A DNA stretch of 33,789 bases, from positions 1 to 33,789 of the forward strand of contig JANXYC010000169.1 of assembly GCA_025350305.1 (NCBI GenBank). The letters are read 5' to 3'. Positions within the stretch are counted from its first letter, which is position 1, and each line of letters opens with the position of its first letter. Below the pieces are notes generated by a model. That model was not told the DNA's origin, ran no database searches, and was given only the letters and a program-made list of their open reading frames with translations. Position numbers and translations under genes: made by a program. The DNA comes from Cyclobacteriaceae bacterium (GTDB taxonomy: Bacteria > Bacteroidota > Bacteroidia > Cytophagales > Cyclobacteriaceae). Shown here in pieces: positions 16,919 through 25,605 of this stretch.

Positions 16919-17413
16919 ATGGATAGTAGGGTATTGGTGCTGAATCAAGACTTTAGCCCACTGATGGTGTGTTCGGTGGAGCGCGCTTTCATTCTTGTCT
17001 ATCTCAATAAGAGTGAAATGGTGCGTTCTCTCAACGGCCACAAAATACACAGCATCACGCGCAGCTTCCCTATGCCATCGGTTATCCGGCTGAATCGCTA
17101 CGTGAATGCCCCGTATAAAGGGGTAAATCTGACCAGGCAGAATATACTCAAGCGCGATAATTTTGAATGTCAGTATTGTGGGACCAAAAGAGAACTCACG
17201 CTGGACCATGTGATACCAAGTTCGAGGGGCGGCCCTCACTCCTGGTTGAATTTGGTGACAGCGTGTAAAAGGTGTAATGCCCGGAAGGGCGACTTTACGC
17301 CGGAGGAGGCTGATATGACTATCCGCAGCCGGCCATTCAAGCCTTCGTACACGATATTCCTTCGTGATATCAGCGGCATGAAGCAAGAAGAATGGGATGA
17401 GTTTTTGGGATAA
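16919..17413 (+). CDS. HNH endonuclease family protein
   Basis: A 164-aa protein. Residues about 85-140 form an HNH/McrA-like nuclease domain: paired zinc-site cysteines CQYCG and CKRCN bracket the catalytic LDHVIPSSRGG, and a later N completes the HNH pattern. The N-terminal segment MDSRVLVLNQDFSPL is typical of a widespread family of bacterial HNH proteins of unknown role. The ORF track starts at 16841, but those extra 26 codons are read from the palindrome, so the ATG at 16919 is preferred. The gene converges on the histidine kinase with 8 bp between stops. It is not accompanied by restriction or mobile genes, so it is probably a housekeeping-type nuclease. Confidence 0.85.
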   Translation: MDSRVLVLNQDFSPLMVCSVERAFILVYLNKSEMVRSLNGHKIHSITRSFPMPSVIRLNRYVNAPYKGVNLTRQNILKRDNFECQYCGTKRELTLDHVIPSSRGGPHSWLNLVTACKRCNARKGDFTPEEADMTIRSRPFKPSYTIFLRDISGMKQEEWDEFLG

Positions 17414-17421
17414 CCAGCCTG

Positions 17422-18771
17422 CTAGAATTTCAACCGGAAGATTGTTTTTACGCCAGGCTCGGATTCAACGGAGAGCGAACCGTCATGCATTTGCATAATT
17501 TGTCGTGAGAGACTCAGGCCAATGCCAGAACCCGTTTTTTTAGTTGTGAAGAATGGAACAAACACGCGGCTCAACGCTTCTTTTATAATTCCGGAGCCAT
17601 TGTCGACAACTTCTATCAAAACAACACTCCCCGAATATTTTCCGATCAGATCAATTTTTCCATCCTGAACATCACCCAGGGCTTCAATTGAATTTTTGAT
17701 GAGGTTGATGAGTACCTGTTCTATCATTTCTTCATCCGCCTGAATGGTCAGGTAGTCTGAATCACACGTATACCTAAATTCAATCGTAGTTTTTCTGATT
17801 TCTGGTTTCATCAGTTGCGCCACCTTTTCGATCAGTTCTTTTACCAGCACCGTTTTAATTTTTGGCTGTGGCAGAGAAGTATACTCCCGGTAGGCGTCAA
17901 TGAATTTGATAAGTCCTTTGCTGCGGTTCTCAATGGTACTTAACCCTTCACGCAAATCTTCAGCACCTTCGGTTTTCAATTCGTAGTGACTGTTCTTCTG
18001 CACCATATCATGATCCAGTATTTCCCGCAAGGTGGACGTGAGCGAGGAAATAGGGGTGATGGAGTTCATGATTTCGTGACGAAGCACGCGTGTAAGATTT
18101 TGCCAGGCTTCAATTTCCTGCTGTTGCAATTCTGTCTGGATATTTTGCAGGGTAAGCAGCTTCATCGTGTTTCCACGGATTCGCAATTCCGTTGCCTGGA
18201 TCGTAAGTAAAAAATCCTGGTCGGCTTTGTACAAGGTGCTTTTCCCAGGCTCCACTTCTTTAATCGCCTGAAGTAATTTTGGTTTTTTTTCTTTTAACTG
18301 TTCGATGTTCTTAATCGATTGAGTGCCCATAAAGCGTTTCGCATTGGCATTTATCAGTTGAATATTTCCTTCTGTATCGAATGAAAGGATCCCGGTTCGC
18401 ACCTGCTGCACCACTGTGTTGAGGTACTGCCAGTGTTCTTCTTTTTCTGAGCGTGCTTTGCGAAAGGCCTCCAGTACCTCATTGAATTTTGCATTGAGGT
18501 CGCGAAAGCTCGAACCTAATTTATTATCCGCAGTGAAACCGGAAATGAAATCGGAATATTTGACAGATTCCAGGAAGCGAGTGAGTTTGCGGTTGGTCTG
18601 CGAGGTGAACCGGAAAAGTTCCACCAGTTGTCCAATGATGATCATGCCCGTGAGCATCGCAGCGAAAACCATATTGGCATGGTTGACCATGTACACAAAT
18701 AAGGCCATTGTCAACCCGATCAGGATGACACGGAATGCAATACGAAAAGTAAAATCATGGAATAGCTTCAT
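17422..18771 (-). CDS. Membrane sensor histidine kinase (NtrY-like)
   Basis: A 449-aa kinase. Two membrane segments lie at about 13-29 and 34-52, separated by only a few residues, so there is almost no periplasmic sensor and the signal is probably sensed in or near the membrane. A linker and PAS-like domain (about 110-210) precede the HisKA domain, with H232 in RVLRHEIMNSITP. The HATPase domain has N-box LINLIKNSIEAL, VDNGSGI and a GSGIGLSLS lid. It follows the response regulator at 18870 on the same strand (98-bp gap with a heptamer array), so the two form a two-component pair that should control the divergent export operon. Confidence 0.92.
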   Translation of the reverse strand: MKLFHDFTFRIAFRVILIGLTMALFVYMVNHANMVFAAMLTGMIIIGQLVELFRFTSQTNRKLTRFLESVKYSDFISGFTADNKLGSSFRDLNAKFNEVLEAFRKARSEKEEHWQYLNTVVQQVRTGILSFDTEGNIQLINANAKRFMGTQSIKNIEQLKEKKPKLLQAIKEVEPGKSTLYKADQDFLLTIQATELRIRGNTMKLLTLQNIQTELQQQEIEAWQNLTRVLRHEIMNSITPISSLTSTLREILDHDMVQKNSHYELKTEGAEDLREGLSTIENRSKGLIKFIDAYREYTSLPQPKIKTVLVKELIEKVAQLMKPEIRKTTIEFRYTCDSDYLTIQADEEMIEQVLINLIKNSIEALGDVQDGKIDLIGKYSGSVVLIEVVDNGSGIIKEALSRVFVPFFTTKKTGSGIGLSLSRQIMQMHDGSLSVESEPGVKTIFRLKF

Positions 18772-18842
18772 TGTGTAAAGCTCATCTTTTATAAGAATGC
18801 GGATTAAATAATTTTATCGGATCAACCCTAATTGGTTCTGGT

Positions 18843-18869
18843 ATAGCTTTTAGCTTTTGGCCTTTAGCT
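18843..18869. repeat. Degenerate heptamer tandem array 2
   Basis: Four units of about 7 bp (TAGCTTT, TAGCTTT, TGGCCTT, TAGCTCT) lie between the response regulator stop and the kinase start. The unit is the same as in the second block of array 1. The array is transcribed within the two-gene operon. Confidence 0.6.
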
Positions 18870-20255
18870 CTACAGTCCATGCTTTTCGAGTCTCCGGTAC
18901 AGTGAGGAGCGTGTGAGACCCAGTTCAGCGGCAGCCTGTGTGATGTTTCCATTATATTTTTTAAGCACCTTACGAATCAATAGCTTTTCCACTTCGTCCA
19001 GATTGAACTGATCCAGATTTAAGGGTTGTTCATTCTCTTTTCCCAACGTGGAATTAAAATTAAAATCCTCTGGCTGTAGTACCGAGCTGTTGGAAAGAAT
19101 GATGGCACGCTCAATAGCATGCTGCAGTTCACGGATGTTGCCCGGCCACGGATGCTTATTCATCCGGGTCATCGCTCCATCACTGATTTTCGTTACGTTC
19201 TTGGTGTACTTCTCTGCGTAATGCTTCAGGAAATAGTGTGAGAGCAGGGGGATGTCTTCCATCCGGTCGCGGAGGGAAGGTATTTCAATTTCAATTGTGT
19301 TCACACGGTACAACAAGTCCTGGCGAAAGCGATTTTCTTTCACCATATCATAGAGTGGTAGATTGGTTGCGCAGATCAGCCGAATGTCAATGGCTATATC
19401 CTTGTTCGCACCTACCCGGCTTACTTTGCGGTTCTGCAGAACGGTGAGCAGCTTTGCTTGTAAAGGGATGGATAAGTTTCCAATCTCATCCAGGAATAAG
19501 GTTCCGTTGTTGGCAATTTCAAATCGCCCAGGCCGGTCTTCCTTGGCGTCGGTGAATGATCCTTTTTTGTGTCCAAAGAGCTCGCTTTCAAAAAGTGTTT
19601 CAGTGATGGAGCCAAGGTCTACCGATACAAAGGTCTCCTTGCATCTTGCTGAGTGGCGGTGAATCGCCTGTGCTATCAATTCTTTTCCGGTACCGTTTTC
19701 ACCAAGGATGAGTACGTTAGCGTCGGTGTGCGCCACGCGGTCAATGGTTTGGAAAATACGCTGCATCACGGCACTCTGGCCGATAATTTCCTGATAGCGG
19801 TCATTGATGGCCTGGTTGATTTCCTGGTTTTTGATTTTTAATGTATTCACCTCATCACGCGTTTCGCGCAGGCGCATGGAGGAATAAAGCGTGGCAAGCA
19901 GTTTTTCATTCTCCCACGGCTTCAAAACAAAATCTGTTGCGCCGGCTTTAATAGCTTTGACAGCCATCTGGATGTCGCCATACGCAGTGATGAGCACTAC
20001 CACCGCGGAGGGATCGATCTGGAGGATTTTCTCCAGCCAGTAATATCCCTCGCTGCCGCTGCTCAAATCTTTTGTGAAGTTCATGTCGAGCAGGATGACA
20101 TCATAGTCATCGTTATTCATCAACGCCGGGATGGCTTCAGGATTTTTTTCGATATCGACCTGGACGAAGTGACGCTTCAGGTGCATCTTGGCTGCTTTCA
20201 GAAGGTCTTCGTTGTCATCAACGATCAGGATTTTTCCTTGCTTTTGATCAGTCAT
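18870..20255 (-). CDS. Sigma-54-dependent response regulator with Fis-type HTH
   Basis: A 461-aa NtrC-family activator. The receiver domain has D57 (ILLDMNF) and K112. The AAA+ domain has Walker A GENGTGKE at 185 and Walker B GTLFLDEIGN at 251. The sigma-54 contact loop reads GSFTDA at 232, a variant of GAFTGA. The C-terminal Fis-type HTH is intact (NITQAAAELGLTRSSLYRRL, 437-456). It is paired with the downstream kinase. It starts about 250 bp from the divergent HlyD-type gene, and the gap contains candidate palindromic sites and a -24/-12-like promoter. It is therefore the likely activator of the ABC export operon. Many homologues in Bacteroidota sit beside similar exporters. Confidence 0.94.
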   Translation of the reverse strand: MTDQKQGKILIVDDNEDLLKAAKMHLKRHFVQVDIEKNPEAIPALMNNDDYDVILLDMNFTKDLSSGSEGYYWLEKILQIDPSAVVVLITAYGDIQMAVKAIKAGATDFVLKPWENEKLLATLYSSMRLRETRDEVNTLKIKNQEINQAINDRYQEIIGQSAVMQRIFQTIDRVAHTDANVLILGENGTGKELIAQAIHRHSARCKETFVSVDLGSITETLFESELFGHKKGSFTDAKEDRPGRFEIANNGTLFLDEIGNLSIPLQAKLLTVLQNRKVSRVGANKDIAIDIRLICATNLPLYDMVKENRFRQDLLYRVNTIEIEIPSLRDRMEDIPLLSHYFLKHYAEKYTKNVTKISDGAMTRMNKHPWPGNIRELQHAIERAIILSNSSVLQPEDFNFNSTLGKENEQPLNLDQFNLDEVEKLLIRKVLKKYNGNITQAAAELGLTRSSLYRRLEKHGL

Positions 20256-20370
20256 TTATAGTTGTTTTATCGAACGTTTTAGTCCAATTGGGCAAAGTTG
20301 ATACCGCACTCATGAAACCCTTACAGGGCGTTAATTTTCAATTATTTAGTTTTCAAGTTACCAAAATCAC

Positions 20371-20405
20371 GTCCGTAATCGGACACATACGTTCACCTTT
20401 GAACG
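20371..20405. promoter_or_regulatory. Two adjacent palindromes, candidate enhancer sites
   Basis: GTCCGTAATCGGAC (20371-20384; 5-bp arms, 4-bp spacer) is followed by CGTTCACCTTTGAACG (20390-20405; 6-bp arms, 4-bp spacer). They lie about 40-75 bp upstream of the -24/-12-like element and about 115 bp from the start of the response regulator. The first is the better candidate for Fis-type HTH binding because its arms are GC-rich and its centre is AT-rich. Their role is inferred from position. Confidence 0.5.
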
Positions 20406-20446
20406 AGATATTTAAAGAAAAGATGGCTTTTTATTGTTTTTGGCCG

Positions 20447-20464
20447 TTGGCACGGTAGTTGGCA
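20447..20464 (+). promoter_or_regulatory. Sigma-54-like -24/-12 promoter of the export operon
   Basis: TTGGCACGGTAGTTGGCA matches the sigma-54 consensus TTGGCACG-N4-TTGC in every position except the last, where G stands for C; the GC pair occurs one base later. It precedes the ATG codons at 20500, 20503 and 20524 by a suitable leader length. It is next to a gene for an RpoN activator, which strengthens the case. Confidence 0.55.
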
Positions 20465-20502
20465 ATGGGGAGTTGTCATTTCAGATCAAAAACATTGGGA
20501 TG

Positions 20503-21774
20503 ATGGATAACATTACATCGCGAATGGATAAGAAACTTGTAAAAAAGACGTGGACGCTAAAGCGCATTGCAACCTTCGGAGGCATTGGATTATTTGTCAT
20601 TTTCGTTTCCTACCAATTTATTTTTGCTGACCGGCGCTCGAAGCTGAAAATTGAAATGGATAAGATTACCATTTCGGAAGTTAAGCGCGGTGAATTCAAA
20701 GAGTATATACCTCAGACGGGTATTGTAGAACCCAGCCGCCAGGTTTTCCTGGACGCCATTGAAGGAGGAAATATTAAGCGCATTGCTCGCGAAAGCGGAG
20801 CGATGTTGAAGAAGGGTGATGTCATATTGGAGTTGACCAATCTTAACCGGGAGCTTGCGGTTTTACAGCAGGAAGCTCAGTTGGTGGAAAGTATAAACCG
20901 TTCCAGGGATACCCGCTTGCTTATCACCAGAAATGAACTCGATCAACACTCCGCATTGGCACAAATAGATAATCAATTAGCTATTTTCGAGCCTCAGTAC
21001 CGACGCCAAAAGCAACTGTTGGAAAAGAAACTTATTGCAAGACAAGATTTTGAGCGGACAGAAGCGGATTACAAATACAACCTTTCTCGCAGGAAATTCA
21101 CATACGATGTTTATAGGAAAGATTCCATTAACCGTCTTCAACAGCTCCATGACGTGGATGTTTCTGAAAGACGGATGGCCATTAACCTGGAGGGAATCGG
21201 CAAGATTCTGGATAACCTTATACTTCGTGCACCCATCGATGGACAACTTTCAACGCCACACTGGGAAGTTGGCCAGGCCGTTGCCACTGGTCAACGCTTA
21301 GGTCAGGTGGACATCGTGGGTAGTTATAAAGTGCGGGTACCCATCGATGAGTTGTACTTGCCCCGGATCTCTCAGGGGTTGCATGCTACTACCGATTTTG
21401 CGGGAAAAACATATAGTCTCAAAATCACGTATGTATATCCAAACATCACGGCCGGTAGATTTGAAGTAGATATGGATTTTGATGGCGAAACACCACAAGG
21501 TATTCGCCGTGGCCAGTCGCTTCGCTTACGCATCGAATTGGGCCAATCTTCCGAGGAGTTACTGTTGCCCATGGGTGGGTTCTATAAGGATACAGGTGGC
21601 AACTGGGTCTTTATTCTGGATGGTGAAAAACGCGCCGTGCGCCGGGATATTAAGCTGGGCCGCAAGATGGGAAGCGAGTACTTTGAAGTGCTGGAAGGCC
21701 TGAAGCCAGGTGATAAAGTAATTACTTCCTCGTACGAGAATTTTGGGAACAATGAAGTTTTAATCCTGAATTAA
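20503..21774 (+). CDS. HlyD-family periplasmic adaptor of an efflux system
   Basis: A membrane-fusion protein that links an inner-membrane ABC permease to an outer-membrane channel. A membrane anchor (GGIGLFVIFVSYQFIFA) lies near the N-terminus. A lipoyl-like half-domain follows (IKRIARESGAMLKKGDVILEL), then a coiled-coil hairpin (about 120-240), then the second half-domain and beta-barrel. The ORF track begins at a TTG at 20434, but the sigma-54-like promoter overlaps that region. The ATG at 20503 (or 20524, giving MDKKLVKKTW) is therefore preferred. The ATPase and permease follow on the same strand. No TolC-like gene is in the window. Confidence 0.88.
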   Translation: MDNITSRMDKKLVKKTWTLKRIATFGGIGLFVIFVSYQFIFADRRSKLKIEMDKITISEVKRGEFKEYIPQTGIVEPSRQVFLDAIEGGNIKRIARESGAMLKKGDVILELTNLNRELAVLQQEAQLVESINRSRDTRLLITRNELDQHSALAQIDNQLAIFEPQYRRQKQLLEKKLIARQDFERTEADYKYNLSRRKFTYDVYRKDSINRLQQLHDVDVSERRMAINLEGIGKILDNLILRAPIDGQLSTPHWEVGQAVATGQRLGQVDIVGSYKVRVPIDELYLPRISQGLHATTDFAGKTYSLKITYVYPNITAGRFEVDMDFDGETPQGIRRGQSLRLRIELGQSSEELLLPMGGFYKDTGGNWVFILDGEKRAVRRDIKLGRKMGSEYFEVLEGLKPGDKVITSSYENFGNNEVLILN

Positions 21775-21834
21775 TGCAACTATTTGATATTGAAAGCGTC
21801 TAATGCTCTGTAACTATTTGAAATTAAGTAAGTA

Positions 21835-22012
21835 TTAATCCTACTTCTATGTCAAGGCCATTATTATATAATCATTCTAATTACGCTTCACGAGGCTACA
21901 AGCTGCAGTCGTCAAGCCTCATGCTATTTTCACATACAAACAGCTTGAAGCCTGTAGTCTTACTGAATTGGGGTGGAATTTGAACCATATTCTCATACTG
22001 AAGTAGGATTAA
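21835..22012. repeat. 178-bp element with 13-bp perfect terminal inverted repeats (MITE-like)
   Basis: TTAATCCTACTTC at 21835-21847 is exactly complementary to GAAGTAGGATTAA at 22000-22012. Inside, AGGCTACAAGCTG and CAGCTTGAAGCCT form a second inverted pair with one mismatch. The interior also shows the roughly 7-bp rhythm of the other arrays (AGCTTGA, AGCCTGT). It has no coding capacity and sits between the adaptor and ATPase genes. It could be a non-autonomous mobile element or a structured RNA segment of the operon mRNA. No matching transposase is present. Confidence 0.5.
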
Positions 22013-22024
22013 ATAAAACTTTAT

Positions 22025-22061
22025 AACCCTCTACCCTCTAACCTCTAACCTCTAACCTTAA
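22025..22061. repeat. Degenerate heptamer tandem array 3
   Basis: Units ACCCTCT, ACCCTCT, AACCTCT, AACCTCT and AACCTTA repeat every 7 bp directly upstream of the ABC ATPase start. It occupies the position where a ribosome-binding site would be expected and contains no Shine-Dalgarno sequence. Confidence 0.65.
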
Positions 22062-22072
22062 CGCTATTACAT

Positions 22073-22762
22073 ATGATTCTCCTAAAAAACCTTGAAAAAA
22101 TTTACACGACAGAAGAAGTAGAGACCACCGCCCTCAATAGCATCAACCTTGAGATCAAGGATGGCGAATTTGTGGCGATCATGGGCCCTTCAGGATGCGG
22201 TAAATCCACATTGCTCAACATCCTCGGTTTGCTCGACAATCCCTCGAATGGGGAATACCATTTTGGCGATCATGAAGTTGCAAAATACAGCGAACGTCAG
22301 CGTGCACAGTTGCGCAAAGGCTCTATCGGTTTTGTATTTCAGAGCTTTAATTTGATCGATGAGCTTACAGTGTTTGAAAATGTTGAACTTCCGTTGTTGT
22401 ACATGAAAGTACCTGCCGGCGAACGAAAACAGCGCGTGGAAGCAGTGCTGGAGCGCATGAACATCATGCATCGCAGAAACCACTTCCCACAGCAACTTTC
22501 CGGTGGTCAGCAGCAACGTGTTGCGATCTCACGGGCCATTGTTGCGAAACCAAAAGTAATCCTTGCCGATGAACCTACTGGTAACCTGGATTCAGCCAAT
22601 GGTGAAGAAGTAATGAAGCTGCTTTCGCAATTAAACGAGGAAGGGACAACCATTGTGATGGTAACACACTCACCATACGATGCCAACTACGCCCACCGCA
22701 TCATCAACCTTTTTGACGGTAAAGTGGTCACTGAAAATATTAAGGAGCATTTCCACGTATAA
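22073..22762 (+). CDS. ABC transporter ATP-binding protein (MacB/LolD type)
   Basis: A 229-aa nucleotide-binding subunit that powers the FtsX/MacB-type permease encoded next. Walker [10 protein letters not shown] lies at about 39-47, the Q-loop in [13 protein letters not shown] near 90, signature LSGGQQQRV near 143, and Walker [13 protein letters not shown] near 163, followed by the H-loop MVTHS. Proteins of this branch drive mechanotransmission or lipoprotein/peptide export rather than classic import. The stop codon lies inside a small hairpin (TTCCAC...GTGGAA). Clearly part of the operon with the adaptor and permease. Confidence 0.95.
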   Translation: MILLKNLEKIYTTEEVETTALNSINLEIKDGEFVAIMGPSGCGKSTLLNILGLLDNPSNGEYHFGDHEVAKYSERQRAQLRKGSIGFVFQSFNLIDELTVFENVELPLLYMKVPAGERKQRVEAVLERMNIMHRRNHFPQQLSGGQQQRVAISRAIVAKPKVILADEPTGNLDSANGEEVMKLLSQLNEEGTTIVMVTHSPYDANYAHRIINLFDGKVVTENIKEHFHV

Positions 22763-22774
22763 GTGGAATGTCAG

Positions 22775-22821
22775 CCTTCGACAGGATCAGTCGGACAAGC
22801 TTAGGCTGAGCCTGTCGAAGG
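22775..22821. repeat. Palindromic dispersed-type repeat downstream of the ATPase gene
   Basis: CCTTCGACAGGATCAG at 22775-22790 pairs with CTGAGCCTGTCGAAGG at 22806-22821 (15 of 16 positions) around a 15-nt loop. The core CCTTCGACAGGCTCAG is a sequence I recall as repeated in many Bacteroidota genomes. There is no T-run, so it is not a standard terminator. Confidence 0.65.
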
Positions 22822-23110
22822 TAGGTTAGGATGAGACCCACGCTGATGCAGTATCGGTGTGGGTTTTGTTTTGGGCCTCACGCCTCACTCTAATCCCTCT
22901 ATCAAGAGGAGCTGGAAAAGTTATCTCCCCCCATTTAAAATCTCCCTCGCCGGAAGAGAGGGCTGGGGCCGTACACTCACTGTTCATCTTTGAACACAAT
23001 TTTTTCATAATCAGCTTAATTTCTCACCATCCTCATTGGCATTATTCTTGACAATATCGTTGCCGCATGCAACCCATGTAACATTCTTCAGGTCTAATCG
23101 TCATCACCCA
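22822..23110. other. Non-coding stretch between ATPase and permease genes
   Basis: No credible gene is present; the ORFs at 22826-23051 are short and lack features. It contains imperfect palindromes, CCTCTATCAAGAGG (22896-22909) and a CCCTC/GAGGG pair (22944-22962), that look like decayed copies of the hairpin upstream of the E1 gene. With the flanking repeats it separates two operon genes by nearly 400 bp. Confidence 0.5.
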
Positions 23111-23156
23111 AATCCTATAATCCTATCCTCTAATCCTCTACTCCTTTAATCCTAGT
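23111..23156. repeat. Degenerate tandem array 4 (about 7-8 bp period)
   Basis: Units based on AATCCTAT and AATCCTCT repeat up to two bases before the permease ATG. It is C- and T-rich on the plus strand like array 3, and again replaces any ribosome-binding site. Confidence 0.55.
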
Positions 23157-23158
23157 CC

Positions 23159-25564
23159 ATGATCAAGAATTACCTGCTCATCACCTTTCGGAGTCTGATG
23201 AAGAACAAACTTTTCATTTTCATCAATGTATTTGGGATGGGCATTGCTGTCGCCTGCTGTATTGTTGCCTATTTGAATTGGCAATTCAGCAATCAGTGGG
23301 ACTATAGCCAGACGAAAGCAGATAAGGTCTACCGGGTTCAGTTTGTAAGAGATTTCCAGAGTAAGCGCGAACGCAACGGGATGGCTCCAATGCCGCTGGC
23401 CAGTTATATCAGACATAACTTTAAAGATGTAGGCGCAACTGTGCGGTACATGTCTTCATATTGCGATATACGTATCGGGGACGAAGTATTTGGCACCGGG
23501 ATGGTCTTTGCCGACTCGGCATTTTTCGATTTGTTTACTTATGAACTAAAGTACGGATCGATTGGTGACTTCCATAACAAAGGGAAAGTATTCATCAGCG
23601 ATGAAGTTGCCAGAAAATACTTTAACAGCGAGGACGTCGTGGGTCGCTTCATCACACAAATTGTTTTGGGAAAAGATGGAATCAGGAGGCCAAAAGAATT
23701 TGAAGTGGGCGGGGTGTTTAAGCAATTGCCACACAACTCAAGTTTCAGATTCGATATCATCACAATGTTTGACAATTTCTGGGACATTAACATCGATCCC
23801 GATTTGTCGGAGACCAGTTGGAAGAAATGGGCGCACGTCCTCTTTTTGAAGATAGACGACCCGACACGCGTCGCGGACGTCACCCGGCAGTTGCAGGAAT
23901 ATATAGAACCTCAAAACAAAGTAAGGGAAGACTTTAAGATCACGTCGTACTATCTGGAAAACTTTTCTGGCATGATGAAGCGCAACCGAGTCAATCCTCG
24001 GGTTGACAGCGATTATCTCAATGGTGGAATTCCAGATGAAGCGGTGACAGTGCCTTCTGTGCTGGCTGCCATGCTTTTGTTGCTGGCGTGTTTCAACTTT
24101 ACCAATACCTCCATTGCCATTTCCTGCCGCAGGTTGAAAGAGATTGGCATAAGAAAAGTGATGGGTGGGATGCGGTCGCAGCTGATTGCGCAGTTTCTGG
24201 GGGAAAACCTGGTGCTATGCCTCCTTGGACTGATTGCTGGTTTATTTTTGGCGGAGTTACTGGTTCCTGCCTATGATGCCCTGTGGACGTGGCTTGATTT
24301 GAATTTGAGCTACACTGAAGACGTCGGCTTTCTACTATTTATTTTTGGATTGCTATTTGTAACGGCGATCATAGCAGGTTCGTATCCCTCATTTTACATC
24401 ACATCGTTTGAGCCCGTCAGTATTTTGAAGGGTAAGGCGAAATTCGGTGGCACCAATTGGTTTACCCGGTTTTTGCTGGGTGGTCAATTTGTTATTTCGC
24501 TAATGGTGATCATCATGGCATTTGCGTTTTATCAAAACGGCCAATACCAGAAGGACTATGACCTGGGGTTTGCCACGCATGGTGTCATTTCTACCTGGGT
24601 GAACAATGAAGGTGGGTTCAACACGTATCGTGATGCGCTTGCGTCGAATACTGACATTGAGGTGATCGCCGGAACGAAGCATCATGTTGCCAATGGATGG
24701 TACAATGATCCGATAAAATTTGAATCGCTCGAGCGTGAAGTGGACATTATGGATGTGGGCGATAATTATTTTGAAGCGATGGATATGACCTTGGTGGCGG
24801 GCAGAAAATTCCAGAAAGATTCTGAAACCGACCGGAAAGAATCGGTGATTGTAACTGAAGAATTGGTAAAGCAATTTGGTTGGACAGATAACCCCATTGG
24901 GAAGCGGTTGGTTTGGATGGACACAGTCCAATTATTCGTTGTAGGTGTGGTCAAGAATGTCTATGCCAGGGCCTTGTGGCAGCCGATCCAGCCACTCATG
25001 GTTCGATACACCTCCCCCGATAAATATCAGCAGCTCGTGGTGAAAATGGACCCTAAAAAAATCGCAGGCGTAAATGAGTTTATGGAGAAGAAGTGGAAAG
25101 AAGTTTTTCCCAATACCCAATACAACGGTCAGATGATTGATCAGGAGCTTCAGGAGACCAATGACATTAACAAGAACGTAGTCATTATGTTTGGCTTCCT
25201 TGGATTTTTTGCAGCACTGATGACCGGAATAGGCTTGTTTACACTCGTATCACTCAACATTGTTAAGAAGATGAAGGAAATCGGGGTGCGGAAAGTACTG
25301 GGTGCCTCCATCGCAAATATTGCCGGCGTCATTAATTTTGAGTTCATGATAAATCTCGGTATCGCCACAGCCGTTGGAGGGACGCTTGGATATATGGCCG
25401 CCAATTGGTTGATGAAGTCGATCTGGGCATATTATTTAAAAATGGGACTAATCAGCCTTGCCCTTTCGGTGATAGCGATGGTGATGATTGCCATTCTATC
25501 GGTTGGCTACAAGACCTTGAGTACAGCCTCGTTGAACCCGACAAAGACATTACGGGATGAGTAA
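23159..25564 (+). CDS. FtsX/MacB-type ABC transporter permease
   Basis: An 801-aa permease made of two repeats. Each has a membrane segment, a large periplasmic MacB-type domain and a final three-helix FtsX domain. The first membrane segment is at about 18-42 (FINVFGMGIAVACCIVAYL). The first FtsX domain has the motif RRLKEIGIRKVMGG near 325; the second has KKMKEIGVRKVLGAS near 705. Members expel peptides, lipoproteins or drugs together with an HlyD-type adaptor, or pass signals across the membrane. It is intact and of normal length. It should form the transporter with the ATPase at 22073. A decayed second copy follows 41 bp later. Confidence 0.92.
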   Translation: MIKNYLLITFRSLMKNKLFIFINVFGMGIAVACCIVAYLNWQFSNQWDYSQTKADKVYRVQFVRDFQSKRERNGMAPMPLASYIRHNFKDVGATVRYMSSYCDIRIGDEVFGTGMVFADSAFFDLFTYELKYGSIGDFHNKGKVFISDEVARKYFNSEDVVGRFITQIVLGKDGIRRPKEFEVGGVFKQLPHNSSFRFDIITMFDNFWDINIDPDLSETSWKKWAHVLFLKIDDPTRVADVTRQLQEYIEPQNKVREDFKITSYYLENFSGMMKRNRVNPRVDSDYLNGGIPDEAVTVPSVLAAMLLLLACFNFTNTSIAISCRRLKEIGIRKVMGGMRSQLIAQFLGENLVLCLLGLIAGLFLAELLVPAYDALWTWLDLNLSYTEDVGFLLFIFGLLFVTAIIAGSYPSFYITSFEPVSILKGKAKFGGTNWFTRFLLGGQFVISLMVIIMAFAFYQNGQYQKDYDLGFATHGVISTWVNNEGGFNTYRDALASNTDIEVIAGTKHHVANGWYNDPIKFESLEREVDIMDVGDNYFEAMDMTLVAGRKFQKDSETDRKESVIVTEELVKQFGWTDNPIGKRLVWMDTVQLFVVGVVKNVYARALWQPIQPLMVRYTSPDKYQQLVVKMDPKKIAGVNEFMEKKWKEVFPNTQYNGQMIDQELQETNDINKNVVIMFGFLGFFAALMTGIGLFTLVSLNIVKKMKEIGVRKVLGASIANIAGVINFEFMINLGIATAVGGTLGYMAANWLMKSIWAYYLKMGLISLALSVIAMVMIAILSVGYKTLSTASLNPTKTLRDE

Positions 25565-25605
25565 ATAATCTTAATACAAATTCTTCTCAGCGATTAATAA
25601 TCCCG

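Noticed and set aside
16711-16926. 71-aa plus-strand ORF
   Set aside because: It reads through the large palindrome, ends at the HNH start and has no recognisable domain.
20434-20502. TTG start of the HlyD-type ORF
   Set aside because: The extension overlaps a sigma-54-like promoter and does not resemble the family N-terminus; ATG starts downstream fit better.
22751-22768. Hairpin at the ATPase stop codon as a terminator
   Set aside because: The stem is only 6 bp and is not followed by T residues; the operon appears to continue.
22826-23051. Short ORFs on both strands
   Set aside because: They are made of repeat-derived sequence with no motifs, promoter or conserved pattern.
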